Shown piece by piece: positions 7,280 through 14,784 of a stretch of 64,000 nucleotides of DNA (position 1 is the first letter of the stretch; every line of letters starts with the position of its first letter). The DNA lies in NCBI RefSeq assembly GCF_021353295.2, contig NZ_CP120635.1, forward strand, positions 1,939,501 through 2,003,500, read 5' to 3'. Source of the stretch: Pseudodesulfovibrio thermohalotolerans (GTDB taxonomy: Bacteria > Desulfobacterota > Desulfovibrionia > Desulfovibrionales > Desulfovibrionaceae). Under the pieces are notes generated by a model, which did no database searches, was not told the origin of the DNA, and worked only from the letters and a program-made list of their open reading frames with translations. Position numbers and translations under genes: made by a program.

Positions 7280-9511
7280 CTACAACTCGACCGAATTCGC
7301 CGAAGCGCGTGACGGTTCCACGGGAGGATGGGCAAGAAGCAACGAGAGAAATGTCTTTCTTTCATCCTGCCGGCGCTTTCGGGCGCAGTTCTGCATTCCC
7401 CAGCGATCCCCGATGATGACCGCCGTTTTCCTGGCCCTGGTCACACCGGTGTACAGGAGGTTGCGGTGATGCATGAACGAGTGGGCCTTGTGGACCACCA
7501 CTATGGCGCACGGAAACTCAGATCCCTGGGCCTTGTGTATCGTGAGCGCGTAAGCCAACTGCAGGTCCTGCAAATTCGGTGAGCCCGATTCAATATCTAC
7601 CGGCACTCCGTCGAATTCGATGGTCATCGATCCATCCCGGCCTATGTGCGTCACCTTGCCCATCGCGCCGTTCATCACGCCGAGTTCATAATTGTTGCGG
7701 GTCTGAATGACCTTGTCGTGGACGAGGAACTTCGGTCTGCGTCCCGGCTTCGGAACCGGTGCCTCGACGCCCCACAGCTTCTTCTGGATCAGCCTCTGAA
7801 GCTCGGCGTTGAGCGCCCTGGTGCCGAGTGGGCCCTTGTGCGTCGGTGTCAGGACCTGGACGTCGTCCCGGAGGTGAAATCTCAGCCGCTCATCGAGCAC
7901 GTTCTCGAACAGTTCGAGCAGGAATCTTTGCGCGTCGGATTGGTCGGTGAATTGATCGACCACATACCACGCCCGGCGACCGGAATCTTCCGGGTCACTG
8001 GTCTTGCGGATCTCGCCGCCCAGCACGGCTATGCTGTTTTCCTTGAGCACGCCCGCCTGACGAACGACCGTGTCCAACAGCACCATGGGGACGGCCCGTG
8101 ACTGTGTGAGGTCGCGAAGCAGGCTCCCGGGCCCCACCGGGGGCAGCTGGTTATGGTCCCCCACGAGAACCACCGCGGTACGCTCCAGGTCGATGGTCCT
8201 GAACAGGTGCCAGGCCAGCGGAATGTCGACCATCGACACTTCGTCGATGATGATGACATCGGCATCGATGGGATCTTCCGGGCCCCGCACATAGTTCTTG
8301 CCGTTGAAACCCAGGAGACGGTGAATGGTGCTCGCGGAATGCCCGACGACTTGCTCGAGCCGCTTGGCGGCCTTTCCGGTCGGCGCGGCCAAGACCACTC
8401 GCAGGTCGTGTTCCTCGAATATGTCCGTGACGGCTGAAACGGTGAAGGTCTTGCCGCTGCCCGCGCCGCCCGAAATGAGCGAGATGGAATTCTTCAGGAC
8501 GGTCAGAACGGCGGCCCGTTGCCCCTCGTTTAGCTGCGGCGCGACGTGTGAGATCAGCGTTTGCAGGTCGTCCTCACCGTCGAAGTGGGGATTCGCCCGC
8601 TTTCCGTTTGCGAGAGTCGCCGCCAGGTCCTCTTCCATTCGGCGAATCTCGGGTTTCGCCACAAGGAACCGTCCGCCCCAGGATGTACACGAGAGCGAGC
8701 CATCCTCTATAAGGGCGTCCAGCGACTTTTCGATCCGCTCACGGCTGTCGAGAACATCCATGACAAGCAACGTGTTGGCCCGGTCCACCAACTCCTCGTA
8801 CTCGACCCAGCAGTCGCCGTCATTGAGAGACTCCTCCACGCAATGGAGCAACCCGGCCCGGATGCGCGTACCGTGCTCCTTGGGCGTGCCCATCTTTCGG
8901 GCGATCTTGTCCACCCGTTTGAATCCGAAGCCGCGCACCTCCCGGACGATGATGTACGGGTCGGCTTTGAGCAGGCCGAGGACGTTGTTGCCGAGTTTCT
9001 TGACGAGGCTTGTCACCTGGTGGTGGGTCAGACCGAAAGCGGCCAGCCAGGTGATCGCCCTGTTGACCTCCCTGGTCTTCCGCCACTCGTCACGCAGCCT
9101 TTCGACCGCCGCCAGCGGAAGTCTCGCCGCTTCGGATACGGTTTCCGGTTGTTCAATGAGCACCCGGTCGAAATCCCCTCCGAAGCGTTCGGCGATGAGT
9201 CGCGCCTTGACCGGCCCGATGCCCTTGATCTCCGGATGATTGGCCAAGTAGTGGGCGAGTCCTTCCGTATCCAGCTCGAGGTCGTATTCCATGGCTTCGA
9301 CATCAAACTGGCGTCCGTACTTGGGGTGTGTGATCCAGCGGCCGCGGAGGACGACCTGCTCGTGCTCACGCACAAACAGCCGGCCCGCGAATTGGATCTT
9401 TTCGCCGGAGGGCGTTACCAGCCTGCCCGCGGAAAAGCGCGGACCGGCATAGAACACCGCTTCGACGCGACCGCGGACAGTTACTGGAGCTTGGGTTGTT
9501 TTTCTTCGCAT
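7280..9511 (-). CDS. RecD2-like ATP-dependent DNA helicase
   Basis: 743 aa from ATG 9511 (a longer frame to 9586 overlaps the upstream gene). An N-terminal OB-like region is followed by a helix-hairpin-helix segment (IKGIGPVKARLIAERFG), the RecD2 middle region, and an SF1 helicase core with Walker A SGGAGSGKT (about residue 347), Walker B IIIDEVSMV (about 420), and late motifs YALTIHKAQGSEFP and LLYTGVTRAR. RecD2-type enzymes unwind DNA 5' to 3' and need no RecBC. It lies between a nuclease gene and the primase-helicase, so replication or recombination of the element is its likely job. Confidence 0.9.
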   Translation of the reverse strand: MRRKTTQAPVTVRGRVEAVFYAGPRFSAGRLVTPSGEKIQFAGRLFVREHEQVVLRGRWITHPKYGRQFDVEAMEYDLELDTEGLAHYLANHPEIKGIGPVKARLIAERFGGDFDRVLIEQPETVSEAARLPLAAVERLRDEWRKTREVNRAITWLAAFGLTHHQVTSLVKKLGNNVLGLLKADPYIIVREVRGFGFKRVDKIARKMGTPKEHGTRIRAGLLHCVEESLNDGDCWVEYEELVDRANTLLVMDVLDSRERIEKSLDALIEDGSLSCTSWGGRFLVAKPEIRRMEEDLAATLANGKRANPHFDGEDDLQTLISHVAPQLNEGQRAAVLTVLKNSISLISGGAGSGKTFTVSAVTDIFEEHDLRVVLAAPTGKAAKRLEQVVGHSASTIHRLLGFNGKNYVRGPEDPIDADVIIIDEVSMVDIPLAWHLFRTIDLERTAVVLVGDHNQLPPVGPGSLLRDLTQSRAVPMVLLDTVVRQAGVLKENSIAVLGGEIRKTSDPEDSGRRAWYVVDQFTDQSDAQRFLLELFENVLDERLRFHLRDDVQVLTPTHKGPLGTRALNAELQRLIQKKLWGVEAPVPKPGRRPKFLVHDKVIQTRNNYELGVMNGAMGKVTHIGRDGSMTIEFDGVPVDIESGSPNLQDLQLAYALTIHKAQGSEFPCAIVVVHKAHSFMHHRNLLYTGVTRARKTAVIIGDRWGMQNCARKRRQDERKTFLSLLLAHPPVEPSRASANSVEL

Positions 9512-9942
9512 CGTCTCGAAACCTTCCGGTGAAATCGCAGTAAAAATTCCTCCACAAACCGGCAGGCGACCTGCCGGTCGGAGCAAAAGAAGACCGGAAT
9601 TTGGAAGTCGACGACGATGGAAAGGACGGTTCCAAGGACCGCGTTCGGATGGGCTCCTGATCGATAATGCCCGTTCAGGACATCACGCAGATCGGATTCG
9701 ACCACGACGCACGCGGCTTCGCACTCTTCAAGGCGCTGCAGCTCCCTGTAAAACCGCTTCCTGTTGCGGATGACGGTGGAGACGAAATCCTCGAGGGTCT
9801 TTCGCTCCACCGCCACGGAGTCTTCGAGTCCTTCAATCGAGTAATCTCCGGCGGGAAGTGCTCGGCGGACCACCTCGCACCGGGGATCGAAGGCGTAGGG
9901 CTCCTGTTCCCGCGTATCGACGACGACGGTAATCCGGTCCAC
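9481..9942 (-). CDS. ERCC4-type nuclease
   Basis: A 153-aa protein. GTG 9942 lies one base after the stop of the upstream gene and gives VDRITVVVDTREQEPY at once; the longer frame to 10008 only reads through that gene. DTREQ..., VERKTLEDFVSTV and the acidic pattern match the ERCC4/XPF/Mus81 nuclease fold (V-D-x-R-E and E-R-K motifs). It is a stand-alone nuclease domain without a helicase or HhH tail, as in many phage-type elements. It overlaps the start of the RecD2-like gene by about 31 bp. A role in processing branched DNA is inferred. Confidence 0.85.
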   Translation of the reverse strand: MDRITVVVDTREQEPYAFDPRCEVVRRALPAGDYSIEGLEDSVAVERKTLEDFVSTVIRNRKRFYRELQRLEECEAACVVVESDLRDVLNGHYRSGAHPNAVLGTVLSIVVDFQIPVFFCSDRQVACRFVEEFLLRFHRKVSRRCEEKQPKLQ

Positions 9943-9943
9943 G

Positions 9944-10432
9944 TTAGAACGGAGCCAGGGCGTCTTTGGCCGCGGTGTCGTACTCGTCGCCGCCGTCTTC
10001 GAGCACAATGCGCTTGTTGAGGTACACGTTTTCGTTTTCGCCCCGCGTGCGTTTGGTGACCTCCAGCTTGATGTTGATCAGCTTCTCGAGGTTGGCCGGA
10101 AGATCCGAGATCTTCTCAAGGCTCAACCCGCATGTGTGCAGGTCGGTCTTGAGCCACTTGATATTCTCTCGGGTGGCCATGACGTTGTTGCGCCAGAGCA
10201 GGCGTCCCCGGAACCGGGGCGCGATGATGCGCAGGGTCCACTTGAGCATCGGATTGCCCGAGGTCTGGGCGCGTGTCAGCTCCACCCGCTCGACGTTGAC
10301 CTGGTACTTGCCGTCGGGGATCGGCTCGAAATCGCGCTCTTCGACTTCCGCTTCGGCGAAATCATCGTCGAACTGCGTGAGATCGATGTCGTCCTGACCG
10401 TAGTCGTAGTTTCCGTAGTTTTCGTTTTCCAT
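9944..10432 (-). CDS. DUF669 family phage protein (ssDNA-binding-like)
   Basis: A 162-aa protein starting at ATG 10432, with GGAGG 9 bases upstream. The N-terminus is very acidic (DDIDLTQFDDDFAEAEVEERD) and is followed by PIPDGKYQVNVERVELT...NPMLKWTLRII, the usual beginning of DUF669 proteins. These sit beside phage nucleases and recombinases and are thought to act like single-strand-binding proteins. The neighbours, a Sak4-like ATPase and an ERCC4 nuclease, fit that setting. Confidence 0.8.
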   Translation of the reverse strand: MENENYGNYDYGQDDIDLTQFDDDFAEAEVEERDFEPIPDGKYQVNVERVELTRAQTSGNPMLKWTLRIIAPRFRGRLLWRNNVMATRENIKWLKTDLHTCGLSLEKISDLPANLEKLINIKLEVTKRTRGENENVYLNKRIVLEDGGDEYDTAAKDALAPF

Positions 10433-10455
10433 GGTTCTATCCTCCAATCAGGGGT

Positions 10456-11235
10456 TTATTTCCCGGCGGAAGCAGGCACCTTGCTCTGCTTATCCCCGGA
10501 GCCGACTTGAGACCGCGAGGCACTCGCCTTGTGCGCGGTCGCCGGCGCGTTGAACACTTCAATGAACTTGTTGAAATCGAGATCGATGGTCTCGGGAAGG
10601 CGTCCGGTGCGGTCGCCGGCCTCGTAGTTGGGACTCGGTTTCGTCCGCATCACACGGCGGTACGTGGGATTGCCGTCCTCGTCCTTCGTTACCTCGAGGT
10701 CGCAGAAGAGAATGAGATCGACCATGCCGAGCACGATCTTCCGCGCCTTGTCGGGCAGGGTCGGAACGATGCGGGTATGTTTGCCCGTGCGGGTTTCGAT
10801 CTCCTTTTCCTGGGAGTGCGAAACGAGAAAGAGGCCGTAGAACATGAAGGCCAGCTTGGTCAGGACGCGGTGGAATTCGTTGTTGATCAGCGCCCAGCCC
10901 TTGCCGTAACCGAGATCGGATTCATGCTCGATCTTGAATTTCTTGCAGATGTAATCGCTGCACATCCGGTAGGCGTTGTCGACGGTGTCGATGATGATGG
11001 TCTTGAATGGATGCTTGCCTTCGGCGATCTCGCCGCAGGCGGCAAGCAACTCGTCCCAACTGCTCACCGGAACCTGGAAGACATCCAGGGCGTTGAGTCC
11101 GGGTTCGGTCGCCAGGAACAGCGCGCCGTCGGACTTTGAACACCAGGTTGATTTGCCGATCTTGCTGCGGCCATAAACCAGCACCGTGAGATCGGCCAGG
11201 TCTTGTTTGGGTGGGGTTTTCTTCGTCGGTAACAT
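10456..11235 (-). CDS. Sak4-like phage nucleotide-binding protein (RecA-fold ATPase)
   Basis: 259 aa from ATG 11235; an ATG two codons earlier is too close to the GGAG ribosome site. Walker A is GRSKIGKST (residues 22-30) and Walker B is TIIIDTVD around residues 79-85. The family (phage nucleotide-binding proteins, Sak4-type) contains single-domain RecA-like enzymes that promote annealing or strand exchange with an ssDNA-binding partner. The adjacent DUF669 gene could be that partner. The tail is Ser/Ala/Lys-rich. Confidence 0.85.
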   Translation of the reverse strand: MLPTKKTPPKQDLADLTVLVYGRSKIGKSTWCSKSDGALFLATEPGLNALDVFQVPVSSWDELLAACGEIAEGKHPFKTIIIDTVDNAYRMCSDYICKKFKIEHESDLGYGKGWALINNEFHRVLTKLAFMFYGLFLVSHSQEKEIETRTGKHTRIVPTLPDKARKIVLGMVDLILFCDLEVTKDEDGNPTYRRVMRTKPSPNYEAGDRTGRLPETIDLDFNKFIEVFNAPATAHKASASRSQVGSGDKQSKVPASAGK

Positions 11236-11258
11236 GTTCATCTCCTTTTCTTTGGTCC

Positions 11259-12392
11259 TCAGAATGCCGGGGCCTCTTCGATGTGCGAGCCGCACAGGCA
11301 ATCTTGCGGTTCGCCACCGGTCCCGGCTTGCCGTGGCGGATTGTGTCGGCCACAACAGGCGTTTGCGCGGCGAGCACAATTCGCCTGCGGTGGCTCACCG
11401 CCCCCGTCCCGCAGCTCTTCATGCGGGGGGACTTTGTGGTACAGGTTCTCGATGACGTTGGGACTGCCGCCGGAGCGACACAGCGGGAAGTAGGCGCAAG
11501 GCCGGTGGTAGTGGAAACAGAAGGCGGTGTTGCGGTAGAAGACACCGCGCCTCCGCGCGTCCAGGAAAGCCTGGGTCAGTTCCCAGAGCTCCGCCTGCAG
11601 AGCGGCGAACTGGTCGCGGGAGATGTAGAGGGTCTCCCGGTGAAACATGCCGGGCTCGGCATATTTGGCGGCCAGCCGCTCCTGGAACGCTTCATCTGAT
11701 TCAGGGAGTTTGCGCTTGGCCGAACTCTTGCCGGTCTTTGACTTGGCGGCAAGACGCCGGCGGCGTTCCTCGAACTCCGCTTCCGTCTCGCCGCGGCCCT
11801 GCTGAAGTCGGGCTTTGACCAGGATATTGTAAAGAATGCCCGCGATGCGGAGCCCCAGCGTCCGCTCCACATACCAGGCGTAAAGAATGATCTGGAAGTC
11901 GGTCCACAACCGTTCCAGGTAATCGGCGTCGATCTGCGAGGCGGTCTTGTGCTCCAGCAGGAAGAACTCGTCGCCGATCTGGACAATGCCGTCGACTTTC
12001 CCCGCCAGGACGAAGCTCCGGGATGAAGCTCCCGTGGCAGGGTTGACGATCTTTCCCTTAAAGGTCTTCTCCAGCGCGACGACCTCAAACTCCTCGGTGG
12101 GGTAGCGCGCGGCGTAACCCTTCATCATGGCCGTGGCCAGATGCCAATCGCGCAGCTCGCGCTCGTCCTGGGCCTGGTTGGGACACGCCCGGTCGATGTG
12201 GTCCAGTACCCGCTTCAGTTCCCGGTCCCGATGCCAGATCTCCAGGCATTCATGGATCAGGGAGCCGAAGCTGAGATTGTGGTCGCGCTCCAGCGGCACG
12301 AGCTCATGCAGATAGCGCCAATCGCAGGCCTTCCGGCAGTTGCGGAAGAGACTCCACATCGAGTAGGTGGTCAGCATAGGCCCGCTCATCAT
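11259..12392 (-). CDS. RecB/Cas4-like PD-(D/E)XK nuclease with cysteine cluster
   Basis: A 377-aa nuclease. Active-site signature: H47 (SLIHECLE), D134 (GKVDGI), E147 and K149 (LLEHKT). Cysteines C23, C292, C299 and C305 bracket the nuclease domain in the pattern of Fe-S-containing AddB/Cas4 enzymes. The last 50 or so residues (from about 330) are of low-complexity character with extra cysteines and may be a poorly conserved tail. The start overlaps the upstream gene by 4 bp. It probably acts as an exonuclease in the element's recombination module. Confidence 0.85.
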   Translation of the reverse strand: MMSGPMLTTYSMWSLFRNCRKACDWRYLHELVPLERDHNLSFGSLIHECLEIWHRDRELKRVLDHIDRACPNQAQDERELRDWHLATAMMKGYAARYPTEEFEVVALEKTFKGKIVNPATGASSRSFVLAGKVDGIVQIGDEFFLLEHKTASQIDADYLERLWTDFQIILYAWYVERTLGLRIAGILYNILVKARLQQGRGETEAEFEERRRRLAAKSKTGKSSAKRKLPESDEAFQERLAAKYAEPGMFHRETLYISRDQFAALQAELWELTQAFLDARRRGVFYRNTAFCFHYHRPCAYFPLCRSGGSPNVIENLYHKVPPHEELRDGGGEPPQANCARRANACCGRHNPPRQAGTGGEPQDCLCGSHIEEAPAF

Positions 12393-12703
12393 GCCGCCCC
12401 CGTTGCCTGGAGTTTTCTTTCCTGCTCACCACTCTGGCCCAGACGTTCGACCCTGAAGGCCTCCTCGCCGAACTCACGAGTAATGAAGCCGGTGAAGATG
12501 CGGGCGATGTGGCGGCCCACTTCGGTGCCGGCGTCGACAACGCAGGTCCGTTTCTTCTCTTCCAGGCAGAAGGATGCGTCCAGCCGAACAAGGGAGCGCC
12601 CATGCAGACTCTCAGTCGCAAGCACCGCCAGGAGCAGCGACTCCTCCACGTCCCTGAACGGGACTCCGGCGGTGAAGTTGTATCTGTAAATTTCTCGGTT
12701 CAT
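12389..12703 (-). CDS. Hypothetical protein, first gene of the replication/recombination operon
   Basis: A 104-aa protein I do not recognise. It opens MNREIYRYNFTAGVPFRDVEESLLLAVLATESLHGRS, which suggests a small alpha/beta fold, and has two cysteines (C46, C54). The stop overlaps the nuclease start by 4 bp, so it is co-translated with the replication module. A copy of the conserved element motif (12806-12837) lies about 100 bp upstream, making this the likely start of a unit running to 3930. Confidence 0.75.
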   Translation of the reverse strand: MNREIYRYNFTAGVPFRDVEESLLLAVLATESLHGRSLVRLDASFCLEEKKRTCVVDAGTEVGRHIARIFTGFITREFGEEAFRVERLGQSGEQERKLQATGAA

Positions 12704-12805
12704 GACTTTGCCTCCGTTCCCTTCGATTGCTGTTTACAGAAGGGGCGCGCCCGGGTCCGATGCCGGGAAGCCTTGTTGCGCTTCCTCCGGACATCCGACC
12801 CGTTC

Positions 12806-12837
12806 AATACCTACCGGAGCAGGGCGAAGAGCGTCGG
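12806..12837 (-). promoter_or_regulatory. Element-specific promoter/operator motif, copy 3
   Basis: The + strand reads AATACCTACCGGAG, 13 bases, GTCGG, so only two positions of the 14-base block differ from copies 1 and 2. It lies five bases after the stop of the sigma-like gene and upstream of the seven-gene replication/recombination operon. Confidence 0.6.
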
Positions 12838-12841
12838 ACGA

Positions 12842-13429
12842 TTACAGGTAGTCCTTCAGGCCCGCGTCCTCGAAGATGGCGCGAAGCTTCTTGATGGACT
12901 CGTAGATCGTGCCCCGCGGGATGCCCGTGTCGCGGGAGATCTCCGTGACGCTCTCGGTTTGGAGCCGCTTGCACAGTTCACGGAGTTCGGGCGGCAGCGT
13001 CTGAACGGCGCTTCGGAGATCAATGGACAGATGCCGCAACTCGGACATGGGGCGGGAGAGCTTGCCGGTGCGTCGCAGGTAGTCTTCCTGGTCGATGGTC
13101 TCCATCCGCTCTATGGACCTGCCTTCTTCGTCCTCCAGGCGGTCGTTCAAAGAGCAGGAGCAGAGACGGTAATCCCGCATCCCGGCTTTCTGTGCCTCGA
13201 TGATCGTGGCGACCTTGTGCTCGACAATCCGAGCGATGAACGTGTTGCGCCCGGCGCGTTTCGGATCGAACTTCGGCAGGCGGCGGAGCAGGTCGAGCAC
13301 CATTTCCTGCTCCAGATCTTCGCGGTCGGACTCGGTAAACCCGACCCGTCCGACCAGTTGCCTTGCCTTGTACTTGATGAGCTGAACTGCATAGTCGTCG
13401 ATTCCCTGATAGCGATTTTCGTAACCCAT
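12842..13429 (-). CDS. Sigma-70-family (ECF-like) sigma factor or sigma-like HTH protein
   Basis: A 195-aa protein with AGGAGG 5 bases before ATG 13429. Region 2 is visible at about residues 33-80 (REDLEQEMVLDLLRRL, KFDPKRAG, TFIARIVEHKVATII). A region-4-like HTH lies near the C-terminus (LPPELRELCKRL, EISRDTGIPRGTIYESIKKL). There is no region 1 or 3, so it resembles ECF sigmas. It lies directly before the replication operon, and the conserved motif 12806-12837 stands between them. I infer that it may direct transcription of the element from the repeated motif. Confidence 0.72.
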   Translation of the reverse strand: MGYENRYQGIDDYAVQLIKYKARQLVGRVGFTESDREDLEQEMVLDLLRRLPKFDPKRAGRNTFIARIVEHKVATIIEAQKAGMRDYRLCSCSLNDRLEDEEGRSIERMETIDQEDYLRRTGKLSRPMSELRHLSIDLRSAVQTLPPELRELCKRLQTESVTEISRDTGIPRGTIYESIKKLRAIFEDAGLKDYL

Positions 13430-13461
13430 TTGAGCCTCCTCGAGGCCGAGGAGGAGCTCGT

Positions 13462-13612
13462 GTGGGTGCCGACATTCGCCGGGACGGCCGCGTTACCTGT
13501 GCCTTGCGGAGGAGCTGCGAGTTCGCCGGTTCTGGCGACACCCACAACGACCTCCGCTCTGCGGCCAGTCTGTTGTCTGGTGACCTTGTTTTGTGGCTCG
13601 GGACTTTACACC
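13462..13612 (-). promoter_or_regulatory. Structured leader-like element, copy A
   Basis: This untranslated stretch upstream of the sigma-like gene shares ordered blocks with 17202-17320: GTGTGG-TGCCG, CGCCGG-AC, then CACCCACAAC, GCTCTGC and GTTGTCTGGT. Within it TGTGGGTG (13461-13468) can pair with CACCCACA (about 13530-13537). A short hairpin (TCGGG/CCCGA arms) follows and reaches the 3' end of the next upstream gene. Two copies in front of different leftward genes suggest a conserved RNA structure or a regulatory DNA site; which of the two is unknown. Confidence 0.45.
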
Positions 13613-13938
13613 CGAACCGTCTCTTTCAAACTCATGCGGAAGGGGAGCCCGTGCTTGATTTCCAGGCTCAGCACCGTTCCGTTCCCCAGGCGGTCGAGCT
13701 GCGCGAAAAGCTCAACGGCCTGGGACTTCAAGGCGAAGTCTTCGACCGTCATCTCTCGCCTCGGGCCGTTTTCTCCGCCGAACTTGATTTCACGAACCAC
13801 TTGCGGGGGCGGATCGAAGTCCGGTTCGCCGTCGCGCACGGCCAGTTCCTCGATCCGCCCGAAGTTGATCCCCTGCATCAGTTCAAGCAGGCGTCTCCGT
13901 TGGGGAGACAGCGACGCCTTCGTTGCCACGTTGTTCAT
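13606..13938 (-). CDS. Hypothetical protein, possible regulator
   Basis: A 110-aa protein from ATG 13938 with AAAGGAGG upstream. The sequence LSPQRRRLLELMQGINFGRIEELAVRDGEPDFDPPPQVVREIKFGGENG is typical of small conserved proteins of phage-type elements in Desulfovibrio relatives and Geobacter, but I cannot name its function. It has no cysteines or membrane segment. Unusually, a perfect 12-bp-stem terminator with six T lies only about 30 bases before its ribosome site (13970-14016), so expression may depend on read-through. Confidence 0.65.
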   Translation of the reverse strand: MNNVATKASLSPQRRRLLELMQGINFGRIEELAVRDGEPDFDPPPQVVREIKFGGENGPRREMTVEDFALKSQAVELFAQLDRLGNGTVLSLEIKHGLPFRMSLKETVRV

Positions 13939-13969
13939 TCCGAACCTCCTTTCGCGCCTCGCGGCGCAC

Positions 13970-14016
13970 AAAAAAGCCCCTGGGAGGCAGGTCCGGCGAA
14001 GGGTCCTCCCAGGGGC
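13970..14016 (-). terminator. Strong terminator/attenuator in the leader of gene 13606-13938
   Basis: The arms GCCCCTGGGAGG (14016-14005 on the - strand) and CCTCCCAGGGGC form a perfect 12-bp stem, with a T run after it on the - strand. It is placed immediately upstream of a start codon, not after a gene; the previous leftward gene already has its own terminator at 14304-14330. This arrangement fits attenuation. Confidence 0.75.
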
Positions 14017-14303
14017 ACTCGCCCGGTTTCCCGGACGATGTTCTTACGGGGTGAAGGTCTCGCCGAACCTGTCACCCTTCTTTGGCGAAATTTCGTTCGA
14101 GGCTCGGATTGGTGTGGCCTGAAGAATGGAGCGGAAGGAGAAATGCTTGAAAAAGCGGTGGATTGGCGGAATCAGAGAGGAGAAATTTTTCTTAACTTTT
14201 TTTGCCGCCCCTCAGTGAAATTTCGCTGACCTCACCGATTACCGGACAATTCGGCAGGACAGCCGAAGGGTGCGAGCCAGGGACGGCGAGCATCAAACGG
14301 GCA

Positions 14304-14330
14304 TAAAAAAAGCCGCCCGCGAAGGTCGGC
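14304..14330 (-). terminator. Terminator after the serine-recombinase operon
   Basis: On the - strand a hairpin with a TTCG-containing loop (GCCGACC...GGGCGGC) is followed by seven T. It lies about 30 bases after the stop of the ParB/KorB-like gene. Confidence 0.75.
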
Positions 14331-14361
14331 CCCTGTGTCGGCTGCGGTATGTGGTTTACGT

Positions 14362-14784
14362 TCAGTCGGTGGTGAACCCGAACATGGCCCGCTGCTCCTC
14401 CCAGTCCACCGGGAAGGTTCTGGTCAGCTTGGCCAGCGACAGGCCGGCCGGCTGCTCGCCGTTCAGGATCGCTTCGATGATGTCGGGGGCGAGCGTGGTC
14501 AATTTCAGAATGCGGGCCACGTAGGAGTTGTCCACATCCAGGTTCGTCGCAAGTTCACTGATGGACTTGACCTCTCCGCTCTCGATCACCTCCGCCCAGG
14601 AGAACGCCCGGGCCAGTGCCTGCACGATGGCGGTCTGCACCGTTCCCGGGCTGTCGGAAACATCTCCGTCAAGCGCCTTGGGAACGATGATGACCTTCCG
14701 GCCGCGCATCCGGCGGATCAACATCGGAATATGGATATGCAGATTGCCCGTCTCGGTAACAGTGATGGTGGGTTGCTTGCTCAT
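14362..14784 (-). CDS. ParB/KorB-like HTH protein
   Basis: A 140-aa protein overlapping the recombinase stop by 4 bp. The segment ISELATNLDVDNSYVARILKLTTLAPDIIEAILNG is a helix-turn-helix of the ParB/KorB/RepB kind. The N-terminal 50 residues (MSKQPTITVTETGNLHIHIPMLIRRMRGRK) contain a basic beta-rich segment. Proteins of this kind regularly follow large serine recombinases with a zinc ribbon and may assist or regulate recombination. A specific function is not established here. Confidence 0.75.
   Translation of the reverse strand: MSKQPTITVTETGNLHIHIPMLIRRMRGRKVIIVPKALDGDVSDSPGTVQTAIVQALARAFSWAEVIESGEVKSISELATNLDVDNSYVARILKLTTLAPDIIEAILNGEQPAGLSLAKLTRTFPVDWEEQRAMFGFTTD

Noticed and set aside
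11280..11470. Possible further copy of the structured leader
   Set aside because: Some CACAAC and GGTTCGCCACC-like blocks recur, but order and spacing do not match, and the stretch is within the nuclease frame.
12509..14122. 537-aa plus-strand frame
   Set aside because: It runs antisense through three genes with good starts and overlaps; composition is that of a shadow.
14143..14229. 28-codon plus-strand frame with a good ribosome site (MLEKAVDWRNQ...)
   Set aside because: The GGAAGGAG match is attractive, but there is no promoter, homologue or neighbour to support it; kept only as a remark.
13462..14229. 255-aa plus-strand frame over the regulator gene
   Set aside because: It opposes gene 13606-13938 with a strong ribosome site and crosses two terminators and the leader element.
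14234..14265. Fifth copy of the GTTACCTACCGGAG-N13-GTCGG motif
   Set aside because: Only the TACCGGA core agrees; the GTCGG block and flanks differ, so it is mentioned as a weak candidate only.
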